A DNA stretch of 64,000 nt from DAITPV01 sp050692555. Its GTDB lineage: Bacteria; Actinomycetota; UBA4738; CALAEC01. Positions 51,419 to 59,810 of the stretch are shown here, piece by piece. The first letter of the stretch is position 1. Each line of letters begins with the position of its first letter. The notes beneath the pieces were generated by a model. The model searched no databases, had not been told where the DNA came from, and was given only the letters and a program-made list of their open reading frames with translations. A program made the translations under genes and the position numbers. The stretch lies in NCBI GenBank assembly GCA_050692555.1, contig JBOGVS010000008.1, positions 13,637-77,636 of the forward strand. The letters are read 5' to 3'.

Positions 51419-52132
51419 ATGGGGAAGAAGCGGAACCGGGAGGGGGCTCAACAGGCCCCTCGAGCACGGCGAAGCGTCGCAGCGCGACTGCTGGCGGCGT
51501 TCCTGGGCTTGCTGATGGTGGGATGTGTCGGGGTCGCGGCCGTGGCGTTCGCCATGCCCGCAGAGCTGGGCGTGTCCCTGCCCCCGCAAGCCGTCGGGGG
51601 CCTGGGCACGGGTGGGGCGTTCGTTTCCGCCCTGCTCCTGATGCTGGTGGTGTCTCGGACCCGGCGCCGGGTGGCGGAGGCGGAGTTCTCCCGGCCCGAG
51701 CTGATCTCGGTTCCGGTCTCCGACGTCGAGGAGTACGCGCCGCTGTTCTCCGACCAAGGAGAGGTGCCGAAGGAGCCGGAGGCGCCGGTGTTCCCCATGC
51801 CGGCCGCTCGGGTCCATGGTCTCGCCTCTGCTCCGTTCCCCGCCGGTCAGACGGTCGCCGTGGCGGCAGTGGCCGAGCCGGCCCCGCCCCTTCCCGACGA
51901 GGTCTCGTTCGCCCCGGTGGAGGTGGCCGCTCCTCCGGTGCCTGCACCGCCGGTACAGCCCACGCCGTTCGCCGAGCTGGCCCCCGAACCCGACCTGGAG
52001 GCTTCCGACCCGCTCCCGGAGGTGGAGGCCCCCAAGGCCCGCCGGCGTGGACGGCGAGAGTCCCCGGTATCCCTGGACGTGGTCTCGGGTGCGTGGTTCT
52101 CGGGCCCCAGCAAGCGCGGCCGTCGCGCCTAG
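51419..52132 (+). CDS. Membrane protein with proline-rich tail, unknown function
   Basis: 237 residues. A basic N-terminus (KKRNREG, RARRS) leads into two membrane helices, about residues 20-45 (LLAAFLGLLMVGCVGVAAVA) and 58-78. The remaining 155 residues are cytosolic or external and low complexity: acidic, then Pro/Ala rich (VAAPPVPAPPVQPTPFAELA) and finally basic (KARRRGRRESP, SKRGRRA). No known domain. ATG 51419 has GAGGAGGATACGG upstream. It stands alone. Confidence 0.6.
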   Translation: MGKKRNREGAQQAPRARRSVAARLLAAFLGLLMVGCVGVAAVAFAMPAELGVSLPPQAVGGLGTGGAFVSALLLMLVVSRTRRRVAEAEFSRPELISVPVSDVEEYAPLFSDQGEVPKEPEAPVFPMPAARVHGLASAPFPAGQTVAVAAVAEPAPPLPDEVSFAPVEVAAPPVPAPPVQPTPFAELAPEPDLEASDPLPEVEAPKARRRGRRESPVSLDVVSGAWFSGPSKRGRRA

Positions 52133-52170
52133 CCGCAGCACACACGCCAACCCGGCGCTAGATTGACCGG

Positions 52171-52963
52171 GTGACGCAGGTCCGCTCACGGCCCGGCCCA
52201 GTCTGGCGGCTGACGCTCGACCGGCCCGAGGCCCGCAACGCGGTCTCCCAGTCCATGCTCTCCGACCTGGGACGAGCCCTGGGCGATGCCGCGGTCGCCG
52301 CGGACGCGCGGGTCGTCCTGCTCAACGGCGAGGGGACCGCACTTCTGCGCCGGTGCCGACCTGGGTGAGCTCGACGGCGCGGCGGGCGGTCCCGACGGGG
52401 CCCGGTTCGAGCAGGCATTCGAGGAAGTCCTCCGGAGCATCGCCGATCACCCGCTGCCGGTGGTGGCGGTGATCCAGGGCGCCGCGCTGGGCGCGGGGTG
52501 CCAGATCGCCGTGGCCTGCGATCTGGCCGTGGCGGCGACCGATGCCCGTCTGGGGATCCCCTCGTCCCGGCTGGGCATCCTCATCAATTTCGAGAACGTC
52601 CAGCGACTGGTGCACGCGGTGGGGCCCAAGCGCGCGGCGGAGCTCCTGTTCACCGGGGGGCAGGTGAGCGGCGAGCGAGCCGCAGCGTGGGGGCTGGTGA
52701 ACGAGGCCGTTCCATTGGACCGACTCGCGGAGCGGGCCGAGGAGCTCGCCGAGGAGATCGCCGCGGCCGCGCCGCTCTCGGTCCGGGGCTCGAAGCGCGG
52801 GATCAGAGCGGTTCTCGACAAGGCCTCGATCGATCGGGAGAGGGAGGGCCATCGGGTGACGGACTTCGACATGATGGCGGCCGACGCGTTCGGCAGCGAC
52901 GACTTGAAGGAGGGGGTCCGGGCGTTCCGAGAGGGCCGGCGGCCGAAGTTCCGGGGACGGTAA
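52171..52963 (+). pseudogene. Enoyl-CoA hydratase family gene with one-base insertion
   Basis: The first frame (GTG 52171) encodes WRLTLDRPEARNAVSQSMLS up to LLNGEG, then runs into a stop. The second frame carries on as PHFCAGADLGELDGAAGGPD, with the oxyanion-hole repeat GAALGAGCQIAVACDLAVAA, IPSSRLGILI and TGGQVSGERAAAWGLVNEAV. Deleting the A at 52336 joins them into a normal crotonase of about 263 residues. The position of the usual catalytic Glu is occupied by Ser in IPSSRLG. The gene overlaps nth by the TAATG junction. Genuine decay or assembly indel cannot be told apart here. Confidence 0.85.
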
Positions 52964-53637
52964 TGGCCGCCTCCCTCACCCGTGACAGCCCGCTCGAGCA
53001 GCGCGCCCCGGAGGTGATCCGGCTCCTGAAGGAGGAGTACCCGGACGCCACGATCGCGCTGCGGTTCTCAACGCCGCTCGAGTGCCTGGTGTCGGTGATC
53101 CTGTCGGCCCAGTCCACGGACAAGAAGGTGAACGAGGTCACCGAGACGTTGTTCGAGAAGTACCGGACGCCCGAGGACTACCTGCGGGTTCCGGAGGAGG
53201 AGCTGGCCCGGGACCTCAAGCCCACGGGGTTCTTCAACCAGAAGACTAGGGCCGTACGTGGCGCGTGCCGGATGATCGTCGAGGAGTTCGGCGGGCAGGT
53301 CCCCGACACCATGGATGGCCTCGTGCGACTTCCCGGCGTCGCTCGCAAGACCGCCAACATCGTCCTGGCCAACGTCTACCCGGAGAAGGCCAGGCAGGAC
53401 CCCGATATCGGCATCCCCGTGGATACCCACGTCAAGCGGCTGTCCAACCGGCTGGGTTTCTCCGACAAGACGGATCCAGATAAGATCGAGCGAGACCTGA
53501 TGCAGGTCATCCCGCGCGACGAATGGCTCACCATTTCTTACGTGCTGATCGAGCACGGGCGGGCGGTGTGCAAGGCGCCCACCCCCCGTTGCGAGCAGTG
53601 CGTGGTGAACCATCTGTGCCCTTCGAGCCTGGTGTGA
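52963..53637 (+). CDS. nth: Endonuclease III
   Basis: 224 residues. Helix-hairpin-helix VRLPGVARKTANIVLANVY with the catalytic Lys, catalytic Asp in IPVDTHVKRLSNRLG, and the iron-sulfur motif C-x6-C-x2-C-x5-C (CKAPTPRCEQCVVNHLC). It removes oxidised pyrimidines and nicks the abasic site in base excision repair. ATG 52963 overlaps the stop of the frameshifted crotonase. Confidence 0.95.
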   Translation: MAASLTRDSPLEQRAPEVIRLLKEEYPDATIALRFSTPLECLVSVILSAQSTDKKVNEVTETLFEKYRTPEDYLRVPEEELARDLKPTGFFNQKTRAVRGACRMIVEEFGGQVPDTMDGLVRLPGVARKTANIVLANVYPEKARQDPDIGIPVDTHVKRLSNRLGFSDKTDPDKIERDLMQVIPRDEWLTISYVLIEHGRAVCKAPTPRCEQCVVNHLCPSSLV

Positions 53638-53649
53638 CATGAGGTCCCG

Positions 53650-54213
53650 ATGACACTTCGCGACATGTTCCCTGCGGTGCTCGAGGCCGGCCGAGGGGGC
53701 GCGCACTGGGCGCTCGAGCGGCTGTACCAGGACCTGGCTTCCCCGGTGCTCGGGTACCTCCGGGGCCAGGGCGCAGCCGAGCCTGAGGACCTGGCCTCCG
53801 ACGTGTTCGTGGGGGTGGTTCGCGGGATCCACAAGTTCCGCGGCGACGAGCGAGCCTTTCGGTCCTGGGTGTTCTCCATCGCCCACCGGCGGCTGATGGA
53901 CGAACGACGACGGCTGGCCCGCCGCCGCGAGGAGCCGGTGGACCCCGCCGAGATGACGGGCTCCCTGGCGTCGGCCTCCACCGGTGATGCCGAGGCCGAG
54001 GCCATGGCTCGGGTCGAGGGCCACACCGTCCTCCAGATGCTCCGGACGCTGAGCCACGACCAGCGGGCCGTGCTGCTGCTGCGGGTCCTGGCCGACCTCT
54101 CGGTGGGAGACGTGGCCGGGATCCTGGGCAAGACCCAGGGCGCGATCAAGGCACTCCAGCGGCGGGCCCTCACCGCGCTGCTCCGGCACATGGATCGGGA
54201 GGGCGTGACCTGA
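53650..54213 (+). CDS. ECF-family RNA polymerase sigma factor
   Basis: 187 residues with region 2 (LYQDLASPVLGYLRGQGAAE, DLASDVFVGVVRGIHKFRGD, RSWVFSIAHRRLMDERRR) and region 4 (LSHDQRAVLLLRVLADLSVG, VAGILGKTQGAIKALQRRAL). It is unlike the SigR-type factor at 11146: the DxP turn and overlap with a large membrane protein suggest control by that protein. ATG 53650 is 12 bp after nth with weak ribosome site; a TGA in front separates them. Confidence 0.9.
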   Translation: MTLRDMFPAVLEAGRGGAHWALERLYQDLASPVLGYLRGQGAAEPEDLASDVFVGVVRGIHKFRGDERAFRSWVFSIAHRRLMDERRRLARRREEPVDPAEMTGSLASASTGDAEAEAMARVEGHTVLQMLRTLSHDQRAVLLLRVLADLSVGDVAGILGKTQGAIKALQRRALTALLRHMDREGVT

Positions 54214-55103
54214 TGCCTTCCCCCGGCGATTACGAGAACGAGATGGGTCTGTTGAGTGCCGAGCAGGTGGAGGCGGTCCTTTCGGGCCGGCCGCCCCAGG
54301 ACTCCGTGGGGGTCCGGGCCGGGGTGGCCGTGGCCGAGGTCCGGTTGGCGCTGACCGAGGAGCCTCCTCCGGCGCTGGCCGCCAGGCACCTGGCCGCGAT
54401 GTTCGAGGCGGCCGCGACGGCCCGCTCCGTGGTGAAGAGCCGCCGTTCCCCGTCGCTTCCCGCCCGGAGTCGCCGGGTGGCCGCGATGGTTTTGGCGGCG
54501 ACACTGGTGCTGGGCGTGGGGATCGGCGCGGCGCTGACCCTGCCCGGTGGGCTTCCCCAGACCGCGGAGCGAGCCAGGCGAGCCTCGGCTCAGGAGGTCC
54601 ACGAGGCCGGCGGCAACCATGGAGGGACCGGAGCCGGCGTCGTGCCCAACACCGGGGCCACTCCGGTCCGCGGTGACCAGGTCGTCTCGGAGCGGAGGGC
54701 GGTGATTTCCGACACCGCCCGTAGGGTTGCCCCGGCCGGCTGCGTTCGGGGCCAGACGCTGGCCGGTCTTCCGCAGGCGCCGGTGGCCGACGCGCCCGTG
54801 GTGGCGGCACGCAGGGACCCATGCACGGCGAGCACCACGGTGCCGCAGGAAGAGGTCGCGCCCGCGAGCCCCGGCGCTCCCGATCTCGGAGCCGTGGGCG
54901 ACCACATCCCCAGCGGTACGACCGATGGGCAGATTCCCGGCAGGCAGGGCTCCGGCGGGGGAGCCGGCCAGCAGCCCGGCGAGGGTCCTGCGGAGAAACC
55001 GGGCGCCGGCGAAGGGGGATCGGTGCCGGGCGGCCCAGGGTCGAGGACCGGCCCGGGGAAAACGCCGCCGACGATCGATCTCGAAGGGCTCCTCCCGATC
55101 TGA
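54213..55103 (+). CDS. Membrane protein, probable anti-sigma partner
   Basis: 296 residues. The cytosolic N-terminus (about 1-88) contains LLSAEQVEAVLSGRPPQDSV and a helix with LTEEPPPALAARHLAAMFEA, fitting the anti-sigma-like heads that accompany such ECF factors. One membrane helix lies at about 90-112 (VAAMVLAATLVLGVGIGAAL). Outside is a long Gly/Pro/Ala-rich, disordered region (GGAGQQPGEGPAEKPGAGEG). ATG overlaps the sigma stop, so the two are coupled. No zinc motif is visible. Confidence 0.7.
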   Translation: MPSPGDYENEMGLLSAEQVEAVLSGRPPQDSVGVRAGVAVAEVRLALTEEPPPALAARHLAAMFEAAATARSVVKSRRSPSLPARSRRVAAMVLAATLVLGVGIGAALTLPGGLPQTAERARRASAQEVHEAGGNHGGTGAGVVPNTGATPVRGDQVVSERRAVISDTARRVAPAGCVRGQTLAGLPQAPVADAPVVAARRDPCTASTTVPQEEVAPASPGAPDLGAVGDHIPSGTTDGQIPGRQGSGGGAGQQPGEGPAEKPGAGEGGSVPGGPGSRTGPGKTPPTIDLEGLLPI

Positions 55104-55116
55104 GGCCCGCCCCGGG

Positions 55117-55707
55117 CTAGGACCTGTCCCGCCCGGTAAGACGCCAGGCCGCCGGCAGCAACCCCGCGGCGATCAGCAGCTTGAGCAGGTCTCCGATGAC
55201 GAAGGGGGCCAGCCCCTGCTCGAGCGCTTGGAGCAGCGATGCGTCCAGCGCGGCCATGAGCCACGGGATCCCCACCAGGTAGATCACCATGTTCCCCAGG
55301 AGCATCACGCTGATCGACGACCGCAGATCCCGGTCCCAGCCCCGGTTGGCCAGCCAGCCGGTCACCGTGGCGGCCAGGAGGAACCCCCACAGATAGCCGC
55401 CGCTCGGCGTGGTGAGTGTGAGGACCTCGAGCCCGGCCTTCCCCTCCGCGGCGAAGGGGAGCCCGAAGGCGATCTCTGCCAGGTACAGCCCCAGGGTGAG
55501 CAGCGCCCGGGTCCAGCCGTACGCGGTCCCCACGACCAGCACGCCGAGGGTCTGGCCGGTGATGGGGACCGGCGTGAACGGGAGCCGGATGGACACCTGG
55601 GCCAGCAGCGCGATGAACAGGCTGCCTCCCAGGACCAGAGCCGCGTCGAAGGCGAGACTCCCGCCTCGGTTGCGGGGGCGAGGGATGGCCTGGGCGAGCG
55701 CGGTCAC
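55117..55707 (-). CDS. bioY: Biotin transporter BioY
   Basis: 196 residues, five to six membrane helices. Family motifs: LAQVSIRLPFTPVPITGQTL, ALLTLGLYLAEIAFGLPFAA, TPSGGYLWGFLLAATVTGWL and GNMVIYLVGIPWLMA. It is the substrate-binding S component of an ECF biotin importer; the energising bioM/bioN genes are not next to it. GTG 55707 is the start; the long upstream extension in the frame is antisense to the sensor kinase. It suggests that this organism takes up biotin, which its carboxylases need. Confidence 0.9.
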   Translation of the reverse strand: MTALAQAIPRPRNRGGSLAFDAALVLGGSLFIALLAQVSIRLPFTPVPITGQTLGVLVVGTAYGWTRALLTLGLYLAEIAFGLPFAAEGKAGLEVLTLTTPSGGYLWGFLLAATVTGWLANRGWDRDLRSSISVMLLGNMVIYLVGIPWLMAALDASLLQALEQGLAPFVIGDLLKLLIAAGLLPAAWRLTGRDRS

Positions 55708-55770
55708 GAGCCGCAGTTGTAGAGCAGGAAGTCGCGCGGGCGCAAGTCCCGCGGCGCTACCATCGCCATC

Positions 55771-57201
55771 ATGGCCCTCAAGGACCTGATCGCCGAGCGC
55801 ACCGATCTGGGGACGGCGGAGGCCGAGCACCTCGTCCGGCTGGCCTCCGAGTGGCAGCTCCTGGCCGACGTGTCCTTCTCGGACCTCCTGCTCATGTGCC
55901 GCGACCGAACGATCACCGGCGGCCTGGTGGTGGTGGCTCAGATGCGCCCGTACACCGCCCAGACCGTCTACCAGGAGGACCAGGTGGGACGGTTCATCGA
56001 CCAACAGGAGGCCCACTTCACCTGGCGAGCGCTGGTCGAAGGCCGCATCGTCCGCGAGGGAGATCCGGTGTGGCGGGAGGGTGTTCCCATCCGCGTCGAG
56101 GGCATCCCGGTCCGGTTCCGTGGCGGGGTCATCGCGGCGATCAGCCAGCAGGCCAACCTGGCCACCGCCCGGACCCCGAGCCGGCTGGAGCTCACGTACC
56201 TGCAGACCGCGGCCGACCTCGCGGTGATGATCGCCGAGGGGACGTTCCCCTTCGAGGTCGAGGAGCCCGACCCCGAGGCCCTGCCCCGGGTGGGAGACGG
56301 CCTGCTGCGCCTCGACCCCCAGGGCCGGGTGACGTACGGCAGCCCCAACGTGATCTCCGCGTACCGGCGCCTGGGGGTCACCGACAACCTGGTGGACCGG
56401 CCGGTGGCCGAATCGGACCCCGAGCCGGGACCGATCCTCGAGGCCCTGGCCACCCGCCGGCCCACCGACAGCGAGGTGGAGACCGGCGGCGCCGTGGTCC
56501 TCAGGCGAGCCCTGCCTCTGGTGGTGGGGGGCGAGCTGACGGGAGCGGTGGTCCTGCTCCGTGACGTGACCGAGCTCCGGCGCCGGGACCGGATGATCCG
56601 GCTGAAGGATGCCACGATCCGTGAGATCCACCACCGGGTGAAGAACAACCTCCAGACGGTGGCCAGCCTGCTGCGCCTGCAAGCTCGGCGATTCCCCGGT
56701 CCGGGTATCCGGGAGGCCCTGGAGGAAAGCGAGCGACGGATCCGGTCGATCGCCCTGGTCCACGAGACCCTGTCGCTGGAGCACGGTGACACCGTGGACT
56801 TCGACGAGGTGGCCGGTGAGGTGGCCGCCATGGTCAGCGAAGGGCTGGCCGGGCCCGGAGTGGAGGTGTCCGTCCAGGGCTCGTGCGGGAAGGTGGTGGC
56901 CGACGTGGCCACCCCACTGGCGGTGGTGCTCTCCGAGCTCCTTCAGAACTCCGTGGACCACGCCTTCGGGGATGGCGGGGGCAGGATCGACGTGGTCCTG
57001 GGCAGGCGGAACGGCACGCTGATGCTGGAAGTCTCGGACGATGGACGGGGGCTCCCCCGAGGCTTCTCGCTGGAGCGCGGCGCCGGCCTGGGGCTCCAGA
57101 TCGTCAGGGCCCTGGTGGAGTCGGAGCTGGGAGGGGAGCTGGATCTGGCGGGTGAAGGCGGGACTCGGGCGAGGGTGTCGGTTCCGTTGGAGGAGGGCTA
57201 G
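55771..57201 (+). CDS. PdtaS-like sensor histidine kinase
   Basis: 476 residues, soluble. A GAF-like domain (about 1-150), a PAS domain (about 175-285; DGLLRLDPQGRVTYGSPNVI) and a HisKA_2/HATPase end: ATIREIHHRVKNNLQTVASL is the phosphoacceptor motif of this class, followed by RIRSIALVHETLS, LSELLQNSVDHAFGDGGG and DDGRGLPRGF. In mycobacteria PdtaS phosphorylates PdtaR, an RNA-binding antiterminator; a PdtaR gene is not present here. ATG 55771 is divergent from bioY with 63 bp between starts. Confidence 0.92.
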   Translation: MALKDLIAERTDLGTAEAEHLVRLASEWQLLADVSFSDLLLMCRDRTITGGLVVVAQMRPYTAQTVYQEDQVGRFIDQQEAHFTWRALVEGRIVREGDPVWREGVPIRVEGIPVRFRGGVIAAISQQANLATARTPSRLELTYLQTAADLAVMIAEGTFPFEVEEPDPEALPRVGDGLLRLDPQGRVTYGSPNVISAYRRLGVTDNLVDRPVAESDPEPGPILEALATRRPTDSEVETGGAVVLRRALPLVVGGELTGAVVLLRDVTELRRRDRMIRLKDATIREIHHRVKNNLQTVASLLRLQARRFPGPGIREALEESERRIRSIALVHETLSLEHGDTVDFDEVAGEVAAMVSEGLAGPGVEVSVQGSCGKVVADVATPLAVVLSELLQNSVDHAFGDGGGRIDVVLGRRNGTLMLEVSDDGRGLPRGFSLERGAGLGLQIVRALVESELGGELDLAGEGGTRARVSVPLEEG

Positions 57202-57204
57202 GAC

Positions 57205-57465
57205 CTAGCCGACCGCAGCCACTCTGGCGGCTTCGCGCCGCCGGCTCCGGCGGAGGGCCCGGCGCTCCTCTTCGGAGAGGCCGCCCCACACGCCGGCGTC
57301 CTGGCCGGTGGCCAGGGCCCACTCGAGGCACTGCATGCGTACCTCGCACTCCATGCATACCGCCTTGGCTTCATCGATCTGGGTGGCTGCGGGGCCTGTG
57401 GTTCCGATGGGGAAGAAGAGCTCGGGGTCCTCGTCCTTGCACTTGGCACGGTGAACCCACTCCAT
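57205..57465 (-). CDS. WhiB-family iron-sulfur regulator
   Basis: 86 residues. Four cysteines for a 4Fe-4S cluster: AKCKDEDPELFF, then CMECEVRMQCLEWAL, with the Gly-Trp turn GQDAGVWGGLSEEERRALRR and a basic C-terminal end. The order and GVWGG turn fit WhiB1/WhiB2-type proteins that bind region 4 of the main sigma factor. The start ATG 57465 is chosen because the longer frame carries no WhiB homology and includes the promoter. It converges with the PdtaS-like kinase (3 bp apart). WhiB is confined to Actinomycetota and their phages. Confidence 0.93.
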   Translation of the reverse strand: MEWVHRAKCKDEDPELFFPIGTTGPAATQIDEAKAVCMECEVRMQCLEWALATGQDAGVWGGLSEEERRALRRSRRREAARVAAVG

Positions 57466-57547
57466 CCGGCCCCCTCGCAGCTCGTGTTCAACGGCCCGGG
57501 GAAAGCGGATGTCTCGGCGGCGGGCCTCCCCCCGAGCGACGAGCCGG

Positions 57548-57583
57548 AAGTATAGTGACAGGGTCCGTCCCGTGACAATACTT
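57548..57583. promoter_or_regulatory. whiB promoter within an imperfect palindrome
   Basis: On the minus strand TTGTCA (57578-57573) and TATACT (57554-57549) lie 18 bp apart, pointing at whiB with a 5' leader of about 75 bases. The plus strand has GTGACA (57555-57560) and ATACTT (57578-57583) 17 bp apart, pointing at the GDPD gene. The ends AAGTAT and ATACTT form a dyad. Confidence 0.5.
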
Positions 57584-57607
57584 GGCAGCGAATTCCACAG
57601 TCGTTGT

Positions 57608-58372
57608 TTGATCGTTGCCCACCGCGGGGCCTCATCCGAGCAGCCCGAGAACACCCTTGCGGCGTTCGAGGCCGCCCTGGTGGCGGGGGCCGACGTGGTG
57701 GAGCTCGACGTCCGACTGACCGCCGACGGGGTACCGGTGGTTCTTCACGATCCGGACGTCTCGGCCACCACGGACGGCAGGGGCCTCGTTCACGAGCTCA
57801 CGTTCGCCGAGGTCAAGCGGCTGGACGCCTCCGGGGGGCGAGGGTCGCGCCAGGAGGTCCCTGCGCTGGCCGAGGTCCTGGAGCTCATCGGCCGGCTCGA
57901 GGGAGCCGTGGACCTGGAGGTCAAGAACCTCCCCGGCGAGCCGGCGTTCGACTCGCCTCAGGAGGCGGTGCTCCTGGCCACCCTGGAGGCCCTGGAGGCC
58001 GGCTCGTTCCCGCGTGAGGCCCTGGTGTCCTCGTTCAACTGGCTCACGATCGAGCGGTCCAAGGAGCTGGCCCCGGACATCCCCACCGGGTTCCTCACGG
58101 TCGCAGCGATCGACCCTCGCGCCGCGTTGGTGTACGTGACCCAGCACGGCCACGAGTTCGTTCTTCCCCAGACCCCCGCCCTCCTGGGCGCCGGGGAGGA
58201 GTTCGTGCGAGAGGCCCGGGCAGAGGGCGTGCGGGTGGGGACGTGGGTGGCCGACGACGAGGACCTGCTGACGACGCTGTTTGCCTGGGGCGTTGACGCG
58301 GTCGCCACGAACGATCCCGGTCGGGCCATCGCTCTTCGGGACCGGGCCCCCGCCGGGGAGCCTCCTCAGTAG
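57608..58372 (+). CDS. Glycerophosphodiester phosphodiesterase
   Basis: 254 residues from TTG 57608. It hydrolyses glycerophosphodiesters from phospholipid turnover. Motifs: IVAHRGASSEQPENTLAAF with catalytic His and Arg, VVELDVRLTADGVPVVLHDP with the metal-binding Glu/Asp and second His, and VDLEVKN. The end GVDAVATNDPGRA is typical. An in-frame GTG at 57572 adds 12 residues but overlaps the promoter, so the TTG is preferred. No signal peptide, so cytosolic. It overlaps the convergent lipid kinase gene by 7 bp. Confidence 0.9.
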   Translation: MIVAHRGASSEQPENTLAAFEAALVAGADVVELDVRLTADGVPVVLHDPDVSATTDGRGLVHELTFAEVKRLDASGGRGSRQEVPALAEVLELIGRLEGAVDLEVKNLPGEPAFDSPQEAVLLATLEALEAGSFPREALVSSFNWLTIERSKELAPDIPTGFLTVAAIDPRAALVYVTQHGHEFVLPQTPALLGAGEEFVREARAEGVRVGTWVADDEDLLTTLFAWGVDAVATNDPGRAIALRDRAPAGEPPQ

Positions 58373-59286
58373 AGCAGCGACAGGGCGTCGGGGACAGACT
58401 CGAGCGCGATCCGCTGTCGGTCCCCGAGGTACTCCCCGTCCATCTGCATCGGGAGCGGGATGTCGCTTTCGACCTCGACACGCCGCTGGTCGTGCAGGTA
58501 AAGCACGTGCTTGTTCCGAACGTGCTTCCCGTTCGTGAACATCTGTCCCACCAGGCGCAGGACGATGGCGGGGTTGAAGGTGTCGATGGCCAGCAGATCG
58601 ATGGCGCCGTCCAGGCGGGCGTCGGGGCAGACGTTCATCTCCCGATTCCCCAGGTACGTGAACGGACGGGTCTTCTGGCTGACGGCTACGAACAGCCGAT
58701 CACGGCGGTGCTCGAGGTTCGCGCCCCACCGGACCCGGATGGGCGGGTGCTTGCGATCCACGCCGCCGAAGAAGAGCCGGGTTCCGGCCCATACGTAGTA
58801 CCAATCGCCGATGTTCTTCTTGAGCATCTGCCGCCGCTCCACGTCCCGGACGATGGCTCCGTCGAACCCCAGCCCGCAGGTGAACGTAAAGTACCGGTCG
58901 TCGGCCCGTCCGAGAGGGACGCGACGGGGCTCGTTGTTCCGGTTGGCCAGCAGGTAGCCGGTGGCCTCGATGGGGTCGCGGGGGATCCCCAGCGATCGAG
59001 CCAGGACGTTCGTGCCGCCCCCGGGGATGATCCCCATCGGGACGCTGGTGGTCGCCAGGCCGTTGGCCACCTCGTTCACGGTCCCGTCGCCGCCCATGGA
59101 CACCACCAGGTCGACGCCCTCGTGGGCGGCCCCTCGGGCCAGGTGGGTGGCGTGGCCCTGCCGCTTGGTCATCGCCATCTCCACCTTGAACTCCGATGAC
59201 AGCGCCCGCTCGATGACGTCGATGCCTCGACGGGTTACGGAGGCCGCGTTGACGTTGACGATGAGAAGGAGGCGCACCGAGGCCAT
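58366..59286 (-). CDS. Diacylglycerol kinase-type lipid kinase
   Basis: 306 residues. The DAGK catalytic core is VVSMGGDGTVNEVANGLATT, with IPGGGTNVLARSLGI next to it, and FTFTCGLGFDGAIV. It phosphorylates diacylglycerol or a related lipid with ATP at the membrane surface. ATG 59286 is chosen from the conserved start MASVRLLLIVNVNA. With the convergent GDPD it makes a small lipid-turnover pair. Confidence 0.9.
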   Translation of the reverse strand: MASVRLLLIVNVNAASVTRRGIDVIERALSSEFKVEMAMTKRQGHATHLARGAAHEGVDLVVSMGGDGTVNEVANGLATTSVPMGIIPGGGTNVLARSLGIPRDPIEATGYLLANRNNEPRRVPLGRADDRYFTFTCGLGFDGAIVRDVERRQMLKKNIGDWYYVWAGTRLFFGGVDRKHPPIRVRWGANLEHRRDRLFVAVSQKTRPFTYLGNREMNVCPDARLDGAIDLLAIDTFNPAIVLRLVGQMFTNGKHVRNKHVLYLHDQRRVEVESDIPLPMQMDGEYLGDRQRIALESVPDALSLLY

Positions 59287-59313
59287 TCTACGGAGCCGAT
59301 AGCATCCACGATC

Positions 59314-59661
59314 GTGCGCGGGCATCCGAATGCGTTCGAAGCGGCCCTGGCGGAGGTCGAGCGAGCCAAGGCCGCGCTGGTAGCTGCGGTTCCCTCACCG
59401 CGCGGAGCCGTCAGGCGGCCCGTGGCCGAGGCGGTCCTGGAGTTCGAAGAGGCTCTCCTCGAAGCGCTTGACCGGTTGGATGCGTGGAGAGGACCTTCAG
59501 AGATCGTTGCGGCATGCCGGGCGGGCATCCAGGAAGCATTGCGCCTGGCCGAGCGGCTCCGTCTGGAGGCTCCCGAGCTCGACTACGAGGGTCTGGTCAC
59601 GGTGTTGGGTGACCTGATCCATCCGCTGGAGGTCTTCGCCGACACCCCGCTAGAGGATTGA
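59314..59661 (+). CDS. Small helical protein of unknown function
   Basis: 115 residues, almost all helix (FEAALAEVERAKAALVAAVP; AVLEFEEALLEALDRLDAWR; IQEALRLAERLRLEAPELDY). No signal, no membrane segment, no known family. GTG 59314 lies 27 bp from the divergent lipid kinase start. The base composition is like its neighbours. Confidence 0.55.
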   Translation: MRGHPNAFEAALAEVERAKAALVAAVPSPRGAVRRPVAEAVLEFEEALLEALDRLDAWRGPSEIVAACRAGIQEALRLAERLRLEAPELDYEGLVTVLGDLIHPLEVFADTPLED

Positions 59662-59810
59662 CAGCGCTCGATTCGCTCACCCACAAATGGTGCGCCCACC
59701 GAGCCGAAGGAGTTCCGAGGGAAGCGTGTTGGGTTACGTCGACGTGAACCAGTGCTTCGGGGCGGCCAAGAAGCTCGCCGAGATTGCCGCGCCGAAGCTC
59801 TCGTAGCGCC

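Noticed and set aside
57466..57654. N-terminal extension of the WhiB frame by 63 residues
   Set aside because: The extra residues have no WhiB similarity and the DNA includes the likely whiB promoter.
59726..59806. A 26-codon frame (GTG start, GAGGGA nearby) in the gap before the DUF488 gene
   Set aside because: It is short, with no homologue I recognise and no promoter; it may be chance in GC-rich DNA.
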